Positions 28,018 to 38,017 of a stretch of 64,000 bases of DNA are shown piece by piece. Source of the DNA: Pantoea sp. Ep11b (GTDB taxonomy: Bacteria; Pseudomonadota; Gammaproteobacteria; Enterobacterales; Enterobacteriaceae). A model generated the notes under the pieces. The model did no database searches. It was not told where the DNA came from and saw only the letters and a program-made list of their open reading frames with translations. Positions within the stretch are counted from its first letter, which is position 1; every line of letters starts with the position of its first letter. The stretch is from contig NZ_CP160631.1 of the NCBI RefSeq assembly GCF_040783975.1, positions 992,001 to 1,056,000 on the forward strand, given 5' to 3'. Position numbers and translations under genes: made by a program.

Positions 28018-28523
28018 TGCGTAAACCTATTTTATCAACCGGATTGCGCTGGCTCTGGCTGGTGCTGGTGGTGATTGTTGTCGATTTCGCCAGTAAGCAG
28101 TGGGTGATGAACAACATGATGCTGCATGAAACCCAGCCGCTGATTCCGTTCCTGAATCTGTTCTACGCGCACAACTACGGCGCAGCGTTCAGTTTCCTGG
28201 CGGACAAGGGCGGCTGGCAGCGCTGGTTCTTTGCCGGTATTGCGCTGGCCATTGTGGTCTCACTGATGGTGATGATGTACCGCAATCGTGCCAGCCAGAA
28301 GATCGCCAACATCGCGTATGCCCTGATCATCGGCGGCGCGATAGGCAATCTGTTTGATCGTTCCTATCATGGCTTTGTGGTCGACTTTATCGATTTTTAC
28401 GTCGGTAACTGGCACTTCGCTACATTTAATATCGCCGACTGCGGCATCTGTATTGGTGCGGCGCTGGTGGTGCTGGAGGGGTTTTTAAGCCCCAACAGCA
28501 AACAGGCTAAACAGAAAGGGTAA
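28017..28523 (+). CDS. lspA: Prolipoprotein signal peptidase (signal peptidase II)
   Basis: Inner-membrane aspartic peptidase that removes signal peptides from lipidated prolipoproteins. The 168-residue protein has four hydrophobic segments and the family motifs [27 protein letters not shown] and [12 protein letters not shown]. The last two carry the catalytic aspartates. The start codon overlaps the ileS stop (TGATG), a sign of translational coupling. Confidence 0.97.
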   Translation: MRKPILSTGLRWLWLVLVVIVVDFASKQWVMNNMMLHETQPLIPFLNLFYAHNYGAAFSFLADKGGWQRWFFAGIALAIVVSLMVMMYRNRASQKIANIAYALIIGGAIGNLFDRSYHGFVVDFIDFYVGNWHFATFNIADCGICIGAALVVLEGFLSPNSKQAKQKG

Positions 28524-28526
28524 GTG

Positions 28527-28997
28527 ATGACTGAGTGCGTACAGCGTGAAAGCGCGGTGTTGGTGCATTTTACGCTGAAGCTGGAAGATGGCTCGACGGC
28601 GGAATCGACCCGTGCAAACGGTAAGCCCGCGCTGTTCCGTCTCGGTGATGGCAGCCTCTCTGCGGCACTTGAGCAGGCACTGCTGGGGCTGAAAGCAGGT
28701 GACACAAAGCAGTTCACCCTGGCACCGGAAGAGGCCTTTGGCGGCGTCAGTCCTGACCTGATCCAGTATTTTTCGCGTCGCGACTTTATCGATGCAGGGG
28801 AACCGGAAGTGGGTGCCATCATGCTGTTCAGCGGCATGGGCGGCAGTGAAATGCCCGGCGTGATCCGCGAAGTCTCCGGTGATTCCATTACTGTAGACTT
28901 CAACCATCCGCTGGCGGGTCATCGTATTCAGTTTGATGTAGAGGTGCTGGAGATCGATCCGGTACTGGAGGCCAACGATGCAAATCCTGTTAGCTAA
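28527..28997 (+). CDS. fkpB: FKBP-type peptidyl-prolyl isomerase FkpB (SlpA)
   Basis: Small SlyD-like FKBP with prolyl isomerase and chaperone activity. The 156-residue protein contains the split FKBP domain ([18 protein letters not shown], then LEIDPVLEA) interrupted by the insert-in-flap domain ([19 protein letters not shown] to FNHPLAGH). ATG 28527 is preferred to the GTG three bases earlier. The C-terminus runs about seven residues past the E. coli end and overlaps the first 20 bases of ispH. Confidence 0.93.
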   Translation: MTECVQRESAVLVHFTLKLEDGSTAESTRANGKPALFRLGDGSLSAALEQALLGLKAGDTKQFTLAPEEAFGGVSPDLIQYFSRRDFIDAGEPEVGAIMLFSGMGGSEMPGVIREVSGDSITVDFNHPLAGHRIQFDVEVLEIDPVLEANDANPVS

Positions 28998-29931
28998 TCC
29001 GCGCGGTTTCTGCGCGGGCGTCGATCGCGCCATCAGCATTGTTGAGCGCGCGCTGGAGATGTATGGCGCACCGATCTACGTCCGTCATGAAGTGGTGCAT
29101 AACCGCTACGTGGTGAACAGCCTGCGCGAACGTGGCGCCATCTTCATCGAAGAGATCAGCGAAGTGCCGGATGAGGCGATCCTGATCTTCTCTGCGCACG
29201 GCGTGTCGCAGGCGGTGCGTGCGGAAGCGAAAGCACGCAACCTGACGATGCTGTTCGACGCCACCTGTCCGCTGGTGACGAAGGTGCATATGGAAGTTGC
29301 CCGCGCCAGCCGTAAAGGCGTTGAGGCGATCCTGATCGGCCACGCGGGCCACCCGGAAGTCGAAGGCACCATGGGGCAGTACAACAACCCCAACGGCGGC
29401 ATGTATCTGGTCGAGTCACCGGAAGATGTCTTCAGGCTGACGGTTAAAGATGAAAATAATCTGAGCTTTATGACGCAGACGACGCTGTCGGTGGATGATA
29501 CCTCAGACATCATTGATGCCCTGCGTCAGCGTTTCCCGGCAATCGTCGGGCCGCGCAAAGATGATATCTGCTACGCCACCACTAATCGGCAGGAAGCGGT
29601 GCGGACGCTGGCACAGGATGCTGACGTGGTGCTGGTGGTGGGGTCGAAGAACTCCTCTAACTCAAACCGTCTGGCGGAGCTGGCGCAGCGTGCCGGTAAA
29701 CTGGCGAAGCTGATCGACTCTGCGGATGATATTCAGGAAGAGTGGGTAAAAGGCGTCGGCTGCATTGGTGTGACGGCGGGCGCGTCTGCCCCCGATATTC
29801 TGGTGCAGCAGGTTATCCAGCGGCTGCGTGAGCTGGGGGGTGAAGCCGCGATTGAACTGATTGGCCGCGAAGAGAACATCGTCTTCGAAGTGCCGAAAGA
29901 GCTGCGCGTCGAGGTGCGAAACGTCCAGTAA
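28978..29931 (+). CDS. ispH: 4-hydroxy-3-methylbut-2-enyl diphosphate reductase
   Basis: Iron-sulfur enzyme of the last step of the methylerythritol phosphate pathway, giving isopentenyl and dimethylallyl diphosphate. It has 317 residues (E. coli 316). The three cluster-binding cysteines are in [11 protein letters not shown] near residue 12, [11 protein letters not shown] near 96 and [14 protein letters not shown] near 197. Other fixed parts include the SSNSNRL loop and [10 protein letters not shown]. It overlaps fkpB and ends the operon before a strong terminator. Confidence 0.97.
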   Translation: MQILLANPRGFCAGVDRAISIVERALEMYGAPIYVRHEVVHNRYVVNSLRERGAIFIEEISEVPDEAILIFSAHGVSQAVRAEAKARNLTMLFDATCPLVTKVHMEVARASRKGVEAILIGHAGHPEVEGTMGQYNNPNGGMYLVESPEDVFRLTVKDENNLSFMTQTTLSVDDTSDIIDALRQRFPAIVGPRKDDICYATTNRQEAVRTLAQDADVVLVVGSKNSSNSNRLAELAQRAGKLAKLIDSADDIQEEWVKGVGCIGVTAGASAPDILVQQVIQRLRELGGEAAIELIGREENIVFEVPKELRVEVRNVQ

Positions 29932-29951
29932 CTCCCGGAAATCTCTGATAA

Positions 29952-29977
29952 AAAAGGCCGACTCTGTTCGGCCTTTT
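29952..29977 (+). terminator. Terminator of the ribF-ispH operon
   Basis: AAAAGGCCGA (29952-29961) pairs with TCGGCCTTTT (29968-29977), with further T after CTG. It lies 20 bases after the ispH stop. Confidence 0.9.
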
Positions 29978-30148
29978 CTGTTTTTTCAACCTGGTCTCCG
30001 GGCCGGAACTGGCGGTGGTAATTGCTTTTACTGATAATCAGCGTCGGCTGGCATAAAATTCTTATTATCACGGATTAATAGTGGCGTGACGGTTAACTCA
30101 TCGTTAACCTGATAACGCTTTGGATGCATAGTTTTGTTTTAGGAATGA

Positions 30149-30967
<819 letters not shown>

Positions 30968-31026
30968 TGTGTGTTGTGAACCATCGTGATGTGGTTATTT
31001 CAATCGTTAATTCATTGATTGAGAAG

Positions 31027-31056
31027 GGGCAATGTTTTCATTGCCCTTAATTTTAT
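31027..31056 (+). terminator. Terminator of dapB
   Basis: GGGCAATG (31027-31034) pairs with CATTGCCC (31039-31046) around TTTT, followed by TTAATTTT. Confidence 0.8.
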
Positions 31057-31142
31057 CATTTATCTCTGTTATTCCCTCTTTTTCGCCTGTAACGTTTTTT
31101 TTGTTATTTTTTCTCTGATTTTTTATCTTCCCGAATGCTAAT

Positions 31143-31160
31143 TTTGACCATTTGGTCAAA
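31143..31160. promoter_or_regulatory. RutR-type operator upstream of carAB
   Basis: TTTGACCATTTGGTCAAA is a perfect palindrome with the RutR consensus TTGACCA-N2-TGGTCAA. In E. coli RutR activates carAB P1 from a site of this type in the same upstream region. It lies about 140 bases before the P1 -35 box. Confidence 0.85.
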
Positions 31161-31202
31161 AAAATAGTCTCCCTGTCGCCTGTTTCGCTTTTAGGCGGCG
31201 TG

Positions 31203-31209
31203 GCAAACG
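31203..31209. promoter_or_regulatory. Possible PurR half site upstream of carAB
   Basis: GCAAACG matches the left arm of the PurR box; the right arm (ATTATTTC) is poor. PurR represses carAB P1 in E. coli. Low confidence. Confidence 0.25.
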
Positions 31210-31300
31210 ATTATTTCAATGGGTTTCCTCCTCTTTTTGTCCTTTATATCGCGTATTTCCTCCAGAAGCCGGATAAAGATGAAAAAAAGTGGCCTCAGGG

Positions 31301-31329
31301 TAGACAATGCCCAGGGGGATCATTAGAAT
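31301..31329 (+). promoter_or_regulatory. carAB promoter P1
   Basis: TAGACA (31301-31306) and TAGAAT (31324-31329) with a 17-base spacer. This is the upstream, pyrimidine-controlled promoter. The whole 30968-31438 gap is regulatory: dapB terminator, RutR site, P1, P2 and ArgR boxes; no gene was seen in it. Confidence 0.7.
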
Positions 31330-31389
31330 GCGCGCAATTTGCCAAAAATCGACAATTCAGGCGGTTTTTGCATTGATTCAACCGGCTAT

Positions 31390-31408
31390 TTTGAATTAAT
31401 ATGCAGAT
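31390..31408. promoter_or_regulatory. ArgR box at carAB promoter P2
   Basis: TTTGAATTAATATGCAGAT resembles the ARG box at E. coli carAB P2, where ArgR with arginine blocks RNA polymerase. It ends about 30 bases before the carA start. Confidence 0.65.
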
Positions 31409-31438
31409 ATTATGACTGTTTATTCCCTGGAGGATGTT

Positions 31439-32587
31439 TTGATTAAGTCAGCAATCCTGGTTCTGGAAGACGGAACCCAATTCCACGGTCGGGCCATCGG
31501 GGCAACGGGGTCGGCAGTGGGGGAAGTCGTTTTCAATACCTCAATGACCGGTTATCAAGAAATCCTCACTGATCCTTCCTATTCCCGCCAAATCGTTACT
31601 CTCACTTATCCCCATATCGGTAATGTCGGTGCCAACGCCGCCGATGAAGAATCCAGCCAGATTCATGCGCAGGGCCTGGTCATCCGTGACCTGCCGCTGA
31701 TTGCCAGCAACTTCCGCAGTGAAGAGAGCTTATCCGCTTATCTGCAGCGCAATAACATCGTGGCCATCGCCGATATCGATACCCGCAAGCTGACACGTCT
31801 GCTGCGTGAGAAAGGGGCGCAGAACGGTTGCATCATTGCTGGCGACGCGCCGGATGCGGCACTGGCGCTGCAGAAAGCCCAGGCGTTCCCCGGCCTGAAA
31901 GGGATGGATCTGGCGAAAGAGGTCTGCACCACCGAGACGTACAGCTGGCAGCAGGGCAGCTGGACGCTGAAAGCCGGTCTGCCAGAGCAGTCATCGGCAG
32001 AGTCGCTGCCTTATCATGTTGTGGCGTACGATTATGGCGCCAAGCGCAATATTCTGCGCATGCTGGTCGATCGTGGCTGTCGCCTGACGGTCGTTCCGGC
32101 GCAGACGCCTGCGGAAGAGGTGCTGAAGCTGAACCCGGATGGCATTTTCCTCTCCAACGGTCCGGGCGACCCGGAGCCGTGTGACTATGCGATCAGCGCC
32201 ATTCAGTCGTTCCTGAAAACAGAGATTCCGGTGTTCGGTATCTGCCTGGGTCATCAGCTGCTGGCGCTGGCCAGCGGTGCAAAAACCGTGAAGATGAAGC
32301 TCGGCCATCACGGCGGCAACCATCCGGTGAAAGATCTCGACAGCAACCGCGTGATGATCACCGCCCAGAACCACGGTTTTGCGGTTGATGAGAAGGATCT
32401 GCCCGCGAATCTGCGTGTGACCCACATTTCGTTGTTTGATAAGACCGTGCAGGGCATTCACCGCACCGACAAGCCTGCTTTCAGCTTCCAGGGACACCCG
32501 GAAGCCAGCCCGGGACCGGGTGATGCAGCGCCGCTGTTTGACCACTTTATCGAATTGATTGACGCATTTCGTCTGCAAGCGAAGTAA
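31439..32587 (+). CDS. carA: Carbamoyl-phosphate synthase small subunit (glutaminase)
   Basis: Hydrolyses glutamine and passes ammonia to CarB for carbamoyl phosphate, the precursor of arginine and pyrimidines. The 382-residue protein (same as E. coli) ends in a class I glutamine amidotransferase domain with the nucleophile Cys in [13 protein letters not shown] and the His/Glu of [11 protein letters not shown]. The start is TTG at 31439, as in E. coli, with TGGAGG at 31428-31433. An in-frame ATG at 31412 would add nine residues and would have to start before that ribosome site, so it is rejected. carB follows 14 bases later. Confidence 0.96.
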   Translation: MIKSAILVLEDGTQFHGRAIGATGSAVGEVVFNTSMTGYQEILTDPSYSRQIVTLTYPHIGNVGANAADEESSQIHAQGLVIRDLPLIASNFRSEESLSAYLQRNNIVAIADIDTRKLTRLLREKGAQNGCIIAGDAPDAALALQKAQAFPGLKGMDLAKEVCTTETYSWQQGSWTLKAGLPEQSSAESLPYHVVAYDYGAKRNILRMLVDRGCRLTVVPAQTPAEEVLKLNPDGIFLSNGPGDPEPCDYAISAIQSFLKTEIPVFGICLGHQLLALASGAKTVKMKLGHHGGNHPVKDLDSNRVMITAQNHGFAVDEKDLPANLRVTHISLFDKTVQGIHRTDKPAFSFQGHPEASPGPGDAAPLFDHFIELIDAFRLQAK

Positions 32588-32601
32588 TCAGGAGCTAATT
32601 C

Positions 32602-35600
32602 ATGCCAAAACGTACAGACCTGAAATCCATCCTGATTCTTGGGGCCGGTCCGATTGTGATTGGACAGGCCTGCGAATTCGACTACTCCGGTGCGCAGGCG
32701 TGTAAGGCGCTGCGTGAAGAGGGTTATCGCGTTATTCTGGTTAACTCTAACCCGGCGACCATCATGACCGACCCGGAAATGGCCGATGCAACCTATATCG
32801 AGCCGATCAACTGGGAAGTGGTGCGTAAGATCATCGAAAAAGAGCGCCCGGATGCCGTTCTGCCAACCATGGGCGGCCAGACCGCGCTGAACTGTGCGCT
32901 GGAGCTGGAACGTCACGGCGTGCTGGAAGAGTTTGGCGTCACCATGATCGGTGCGACCGCTGATGCGATCGACAAAGCGGAAGATCGTCGCCGCTTCGAT
33001 GTAGCGATGAAGAGCATCGGTCTGGACACTGCGCGTTCCGGTATTGCCCATACCATGGAAGAGGCGCTGGCCGTGGCCGAAGATGTGGGCTTCCCCTGCA
33101 TTATCCGTCCCTCCTTTACCATGGGCGGCACCGGTGGCGGCATCGCCTATAACCGTGAAGAGTTCGAAGAGATCTGCGAACGCGGCCTCGACCTCTCCCC
33201 GACCAATGAGCTGCTGATCGATGAGTCGCTGATTGGCTGGAAAGAGTATGAGATGGAAGTGGTACGTGATAAAAACGACAACTGCATCATCGTCTGCTCC
33301 ATTGAAAACTTCGACGCCATGGGGATCCACACCGGTGACTCCATCACGGTCGCGCCTGCCCAGACGCTGACTGACAAAGAGTATCAGATCATGCGTAACG
33401 CCTCGCTGGCGGTACTGCGTGAAATCGGTGTGGAAACCGGCGGTTCCAACGTTCAGTTCTCGGTAAACCCGAAAGATGGCCGTCTGATTGTCATTGAGAT
33501 GAACCCGCGTGTTTCACGCTCCTCGGCGCTGGCTTCCAAGGCGACCGGCTTCCCGATTGCAAAAGTGGCCGCCAAACTGGCGGTGGGTTACACCCTTGAT
33601 GAGCTGATGAATGATATCACCGGCGGATTAACCCCGGCGTCGTTCGAACCGTCCATCGACTATGTGGTCACCAAGATCCCCCGTTTCAACTTCGAAAAAT
33701 TCGCTGGTGCGAACGATCGCCTGACCACCCAGATGAAGTCGGTCGGTGAAGTCATGGCGATTGGTCGTACATTCCAGGAGTCGATGCAGAAAGCGCTGCG
33801 CGGCCTGGAAGTCGGCGCGAACGGCTTCGACCCGAAAGTTCACCTCGACGATCCGGAAGCGTTAACCCGCATCCGCCGCGAGCTGAAAGATGCCGGTTCC
33901 GACCGTATCTGGTACATCGCGGATGCGTTCCGGGCGGGCATGTCAGTGGACGGCGTCTTCAACCTGACCAATATTGACCGCTGGTTCCTGGTGCAGATCG
34001 AAGAGCTGGTGCGGCTGGAAGATCAGGTCGCGCGTGAAGGCGTTAACAGCCTGGATGCGACCTTCCTGCGCGCGCTGAAACGCAAAGGCTTTGCGGATGC
34101 GCGTCTGGCCACGCTGGCCGGTGTGGCTGAAAGCGAAATACGCAAGCTGCGTCAGCAGTTTAACCTGCACCCGGTCTACAAGCGCGTGGACACCTGCGCC
34201 GCCGAGTTCGCGACAGACACGGCCTACATGTACTCCACCTATGAAGAGGAGTGCGAGGCCAATCCGAGCCAGGATCGCGAAAAGATCATGATTCTGGGCG
34301 GCGGACCGAACCGTATCGGCCAGGGTATCGAGTTTGACTACTGCTGCGTTCACGCTGCCCTGGCACTGCGTGAAGATGGCTATCAGACCATCATGGTCAA
34401 CTGTAACCCGGAAACGGTCTCGACCGATTACGACACCTCCGATCGCCTCTACTTCGAGCCGGTTACGCTGGAAGATGTGCTGGAAATCGTGCGCATCGAG
34501 CAGCCAAAAGGCGTGATCGTGCAGTATGGTGGACAGACGCCGCTGAAACTGGCGCGTGCGCTGGAAGCGGCAGGCGTACCGGTCATCGGCACCAGCCCGG
34601 ATTCGATTGACCGCGCGGAAGACCGTGAGCGTTTCCAGCAGGCAGTCGATCGTCTGAGCCTGAAGCAGCCGGCTAACGCCACCGTCACCACGCTGGAGCA
34701 GGCCGTTGAGAAGGCCGCTGGCCTGGGCTACCCGCTGGTGGTGCGTCCTTCTTATGTACTGGGCGGCCGTGCCATGGAGATTGTCTACGACGAGCTTGAC
34801 CTTAAACGCTACTTCCAGACGGCGGTATCGGTCTCCAACGATGCGCCGGTTCTGCTGGACCGCTTCCTGGATGATGCGGTCGAAGTGGACGTGGATGCGA
34901 TCTGCGACGGTGAGCGGGTGCTGATTGGCGGCATCATGGAACATATCGAGCAGGCTGGCGTGCACTCCGGTGACTCCGCCTGTTCACTGCCGGCCTACAC
35001 CCTGAATCAGGAGATTCAGAACGTGATGCGTCAGCAGGTCGAGAGACTGGCGTTTGAGCTGAACGTGCGCGGCCTGATGAATGTGCAGTTCGCGGTGAAA
35101 GAGAATGAAGTCTACCTGATCGAAGTGAACCCACGCGCAGCGCGTACCGTACCGTTCGTCTCTAAAGCGACCGGCGTACCGCTGGCGAAAGTGGCGGCAC
35201 GCGTGATGGCCGGTAAAACTCTGGCCGAGCAGGGCGTTACCGAAGAGGTAATCCCGCCGTACTACTCCGTCAAAGAAGTGGTGCTGCCGTTCAACAAGTT
35301 CCAGGGCGTTGACCCGATTCTTGGCCCGGAAATGCGTTCGACCGGCGAAGTTATGGGGGTGGGCCGCACGTTCGCTGAGGCGTTCTCCAAAGCGATGCTG
35401 GGTGCCCAGAGCAACATGAAGAAGTCGGGCCGTGCGCTGCTGTCGGTGCGCGAAGGCGACAAGAAACGGATTGTTGACCTGGCCGCTAAGCTGCAGAAGT
35501 TTGGTTTCGAACTGGATGCGACGCACGGCACGGCGGTGGTGCTGGGCGAAGCGGGCATCAACCCGCGCCTGGTCAACAAGGTGCATGAAGGCCGTCCGCA

Positions 35601-35829
35601 TATCCAGGATCGCCTGAAGAACGGCGAATACAGCTACATCGTCAATACCACGGCAGGCCGCCAGGCGATTGAAGATTCGAAGCTTATCCGTCGCAGCGCG
35701 CTGCAGTACAAAGTGCATTACGACACCACGCTGAACGGCGGCTTTGCCACCGCGATGGCGCTGAATGCTGACCCGACGGAGCAGGTTATCTCCGTTCAGG
35801 AGATGCATGCGCAGATAAAGGCGATGTAA
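32602..35829 (+). CDS. carB: Carbamoyl-phosphate synthase large subunit
   Basis: Synthesises carbamoyl phosphate from bicarbonate, ammonia and two ATP. The 1075-residue protein (E. coli 1073) has two homologous ATP-grasp halves: the first near residues 1-400 phosphorylates bicarbonate ([20 protein letters not shown]), the second near 555-935 phosphorylates carbamate ([20 protein letters not shown]). The C-terminal MGS-like domain (about 940-1075) binds ornithine and IMP (activators) and UMP (inhibitor). It forms an operon with carA and ends in a terminator eight bases after the stop. Confidence 0.98.
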   Translation: MPKRTDLKSILILGAGPIVIGQACEFDYSGAQACKALREEGYRVILVNSNPATIMTDPEMADATYIEPINWEVVRKIIEKERPDAVLPTMGGQTALNCALELERHGVLEEFGVTMIGATADAIDKAEDRRRFDVAMKSIGLDTARSGIAHTMEEALAVAEDVGFPCIIRPSFTMGGTGGGIAYNREEFEEICERGLDLSPTNELLIDESLIGWKEYEMEVVRDKNDNCIIVCSIENFDAMGIHTGDSITVAPAQTLTDKEYQIMRNASLAVLREIGVETGGSNVQFSVNPKDGRLIVIEMNPRVSRSSALASKATGFPIAKVAAKLAVGYTLDELMNDITGGLTPASFEPSIDYVVTKIPRFNFEKFAGANDRLTTQMKSVGEVMAIGRTFQESMQKALRGLEVGANGFDPKVHLDDPEALTRIRRELKDAGSDRIWYIADAFRAGMSVDGVFNLTNIDRWFLVQIEELVRLEDQVAREGVNSLDATFLRALKRKGFADARLATLAGVAESEIRKLRQQFNLHPVYKRVDTCAAEFATDTAYMYSTYEEECEANPSQDREKIMILGGGPNRIGQGIEFDYCCVHAALALREDGYQTIMVNCNPETVSTDYDTSDRLYFEPVTLEDVLEIVRIEQPKGVIVQYGGQTPLKLARALEAAGVPVIGTSPDSIDRAEDRERFQQAVDRLSLKQPANATVTTLEQAVEKAAGLGYPLVVRPSYVLGGRAMEIVYDELDLKRYFQTAVSVSNDAPVLLDRFLDDAVEVDVDAICDGERVLIGGIMEHIEQAGVHSGDSACSLPAYTLNQEIQNVMRQQVERLAFELNVRGLMNVQFAVKENEVYLIEVNPRAARTVPFVSKATGVPLAKVAARVMAGKTLAEQGVTEEVIPPYYSVKEVVLPFNKFQGVDPILGPEMRSTGEVMGVGRTFAEAFSKAMLGAQSNMKKSGRALLSVREGDKKRIVDLAAKLQKFGFELDATHGTAVVLGEAGINPRLVNKVHEGRPHIQDRLKNGEYSYIVNTTAGRQAIEDSKLIRRSALQYKVHYDTTLNGGFATAMALNADPTEQVISVQEMHAQIKAM

Positions 35830-35837
35830 TGTAAAAG

Positions 35838-35863
35838 CGGCTCCTGCGGGAGCCGTTTTTTTT
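35838..35863 (+). terminator. Terminator of carAB
   Basis: CGGCTCC (35838-35844) pairs with GGAGCCG (35849-35855), followed by eight T. The same CGGCTCCTGCGGGAGCCG stem recurs after the neighbouring porin gene. Confidence 0.93.
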
Positions 35864-35956
35864 GCCCTTTTTCTGGGGATATTCTTAAAGTCAGGTCCAC
35901 GAAAAGCAAAGAGTTTGCGTTAAAGTTACTGATTTGACTTATTTTTTTAGCTATAG

Positions 35957-35990
35957 GTGCGGAACGTGCGGGTTCGCACAGATTTATAAA
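35957..35990 (+). promoter_or_regulatory. Imperfect palindrome and -10-like box before the porin gene
   Basis: GTGCGGAAC and GTTCGCAC (35957-35979) form an imperfect inverted repeat, directly before TATAAA at 35985-35990. The arrangement suggests an operator over the -35 region; the regulator is unknown. Confidence 0.35.
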
Positions 35991-36070
35991 AGAAACGCTT
36001 TCTGCAGGGATTTTTCGCCAGTACTATGCCTGCCGCTCATCACCAGAGCGTATCAGGACATTAATAAAAA

Positions 36071-37210
36071 ATGAAAATGCGTACTTTTTCTCTGAGTGCA
36101 GTGGCTGCACTGATGGCTGTTCTTCCTTTCGCCAGCCAGGCGGAAATCACCCTGCTGAAGCAGGATCCGCAGGCGGGCGATCCGCTCAGCCGCCTGAACT
36201 TCACGTTTGGCGGCAGCATTCGTGCTCAGGTCAACCATCAGACCGGCGTGGATGACAAATCCTATAAGCGCGATGGTTTTGACGGCGGCACCCGTTTCCG
36301 CTTCGGCGCGGACTACTACCTGTTCGATGACGTCAGCTGGGTCAGCTACTACGAACTGGGCGTTAACGTCCCGGCCCTGTTCAGCTGGGACGGTCACTAT
36401 GCCGACGGGGCGAATAACACCACCCGCCGCCAGCTTTATACCGGCCTGAAAAGCAAAACCTGGGGCCAGCTGACCTTTGGCCAGCAGAACAGCGTCTATT
36501 ACGACACCGTGGGCGCCAAAACCGATATCTGGGATTACGACATGATCGGCCAGGCACCGGGCAACGGGATCAACGGCGACTACGACGGCTCTTACCGTTC
36601 ACGCAAGCAGCTGAAATATAAAAACAGCTTCGGCGATGTGGATCTCTTCGCCTCTTACCTGTTTGACGACAATGAGTTCCTGCCGGGCAATGGCCTGCGT
36701 TACAAGCGTAAAGGCGGCGGCTCGCTGGGTGTGGACTACCACATCACCGACGATCTGAGCTGGGGCACCGCGTGGAACTACACCCGTGCGGCGATGCGTA
36801 ACCCGAACAATGGCGACAGCAAAACCTACGACCAGAACATCTTCGGTACTGCGCTGAGCTGGACACCGGGTAACTGGACGCTCTCTGCCGGCGGTGGCTG
36901 GTATCAGAACTTCATGACCACCAGACGCAAAGATGTGCATGACTACTTTGCGGGCGATGCGTGGGGCCTGGAATATTTCGCTGGCTACAAAATTCCGGTC
37001 GCGCAGTATGGCCTGAAAGCGGTTCAGCCTTACGTGATGGGCGATCGCATCGAGTATGCGAACGGCCGTGACTACCAGCGTATTGACAACGGTCTGGGTG
37101 TGACGCTGTTCCTCGACTACGGTTTCCGTGTCGATTACGAACATGTCTTTACCTCCAGCACCGATAACCTGGGTGACATGAACCTGGTGCGTCTGCGCTA
37201 CGACTTCTGA
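36071..37210 (+). CDS. Outer-membrane porin of the OmpC/OmpF superfamily
   Basis: A 379-residue precursor with a signal peptide of about 24 residues ending in ASQA, followed by a beta-barrel protein that ends in the Phe needed by the BAM machinery (LVRLRYDF). The segment GLKSKTWGQLTFGQQNSVYY is the typical barrel motif of trimeric gram-negative porins; many alternating Tyr/aromatic strands and a probable constriction loop (DTVGAKTDIWDYDMIGQ) follow. The mature N-terminus differs from classic OmpC/OmpF/PhoE, so it is a divergent member; solute preference cannot be told. It lies between carB and folA, where E. coli carries cai/fix/kef genes. It ends with a terminator. Confidence 0.85.
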   Translation: MKMRTFSLSAVAALMAVLPFASQAEITLLKQDPQAGDPLSRLNFTFGGSIRAQVNHQTGVDDKSYKRDGFDGGTRFRFGADYYLFDDVSWVSYYELGVNVPALFSWDGHYADGANNTTRRQLYTGLKSKTWGQLTFGQQNSVYYDTVGAKTDIWDYDMIGQAPGNGINGDYDGSYRSRKQLKYKNSFGDVDLFASYLFDDNEFLPGNGLRYKRKGGGSLGVDYHITDDLSWGTAWNYTRAAMRNPNNGDSKTYDQNIFGTALSWTPGNWTLSAGGGWYQNFMTTRRKDVHDYFAGDAWGLEYFAGYKIPVAQYGLKAVQPYVMGDRIEYANGRDYQRIDNGLGVTLFLDYGFRVDYEHVFTSSTDNLGDMNLVRLRYDF

Positions 37211-37219
37211 TCATCCTGA

Positions 37220-37246
37220 CGGCTCCTGCGGGAGCCGTTTTCTTTT
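37220..37246 (+). terminator. Terminator of the porin gene
   Basis: CGGCTCC/GGAGCCG stem at 37220-37237, then TTTTCTTTT, ten bases after the stop. Stem and loop are identical to the carAB terminator. Confidence 0.88.
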
Positions 37247-37385
37247 GCGCCCCCTGTTTGTGCCAGCCTGAGGCCGCTGGCTGGCGAGCTGCAGCAAACT
37301 AACGCGATTACGCGGTGAAAAACGCTGCACAGGCCGTGAAAAACGGCGTCATAGAAAGCTTTACGCAAATAGACCGATCCCCCTA

Positions 37386-37414
37386 TCGACGAAACTTTCA
37401 CCTTTACGTATCAT
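37386..37414 (+). promoter_or_regulatory. Probable folA promoter
   Basis: TCGACG (37386-37391) and TATCAT (37409-37414) with a 17-base spacer, about 30 bases before the folA ATG. Confidence 0.5.
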
Positions 37415-37444
37415 GGCGCCAATTTTTTTCAGTGAGTGGTTAAC

Positions 37445-37927
37445 ATGATTAGTCTTATCGCGGCATTAGCAGCAGATCGCATTATTGGAATGGAGAACGC
37501 CATGCCGTGGGACCTGCCTGCAGATCTGGCGTGGTTCAAACGTAATACGCTGAAGAAACCGGTGATTATGGGCCGACTGACCTTTGAATCGATTGGTCGT
37601 CCTCTGCCTGGTCGCCTGAATATTGTGGTCAGCAGCCAGCCCGGCAGCGCGGAAGGCGTCACCTGGGTGACATCGCTGGATGAGGCTGTTCAGGCCGCCG
37701 GTGATGCAGAAGAGATCATGGTGATTGGCGGTGGGCGCGTCTACGAACAGATGCTGGCGCGTGCCGATCGTCTCTACCTGACGCACATCGACGCAGAAGT
37801 TGAAGGGGATACCCAGTTCCCGGATTACGAGCCGGACGAGTGGCAATCCACGTTCAGCGAATTTCACGACGCTGACGAGCATAACTCCCACAGCTACTGC
37901 TTCGAGATCCTCGACCGTCGTCGCTAA
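37445..37927 (+). CDS. folA: Dihydrofolate reductase
   Basis: Reduces dihydrofolate to tetrahydrofolate with NADPH; the target of trimethoprim. The 160-residue protein (E. coli 159) keeps the catalytic Asp27 in LPADLAWF, the Met20-loop sequence [12 protein letters not shown] and the GGGRVYEQ motif near residue 95. Relative to E. coli the MGRHTWES segment reads [11 protein letters not shown] 37445 is used; an in-frame GTG at 37436 would add three residues. It stands alone, 234 bases after the porin gene. Confidence 0.97.
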   Translation: MISLIAALAADRIIGMENAMPWDLPADLAWFKRNTLKKPVIMGRLTFESIGRPLPGRLNIVVSSQPGSAEGVTWVTSLDEAVQAAGDAEEIMVIGGGRVYEQMLARADRLYLTHIDAEVEGDTQFPDYEPDEWQSTFSEFHDADEHNSHSYCFEILDRRR

Positions 37928-38017
37928 TCCCGCCTCCGCCCGGCTGTAACCTGGTTGTCATCATTATTCATTAGCATTGCTTCTTTTCTGGGACCGTGAC
38001 AAAGGAAGCAATCACCA

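Noticed and set aside
33943..34965. A 340-codon open frame antisense to carB
   Set aside because: Shadow frame; carB is fully intact and the translation is not protein-like.
32602..35829. Internal duplication of about 1.6 kb
   Set aside because: It is the ancient duplication of the two ATP-grasp halves of CarB, present in the whole family.
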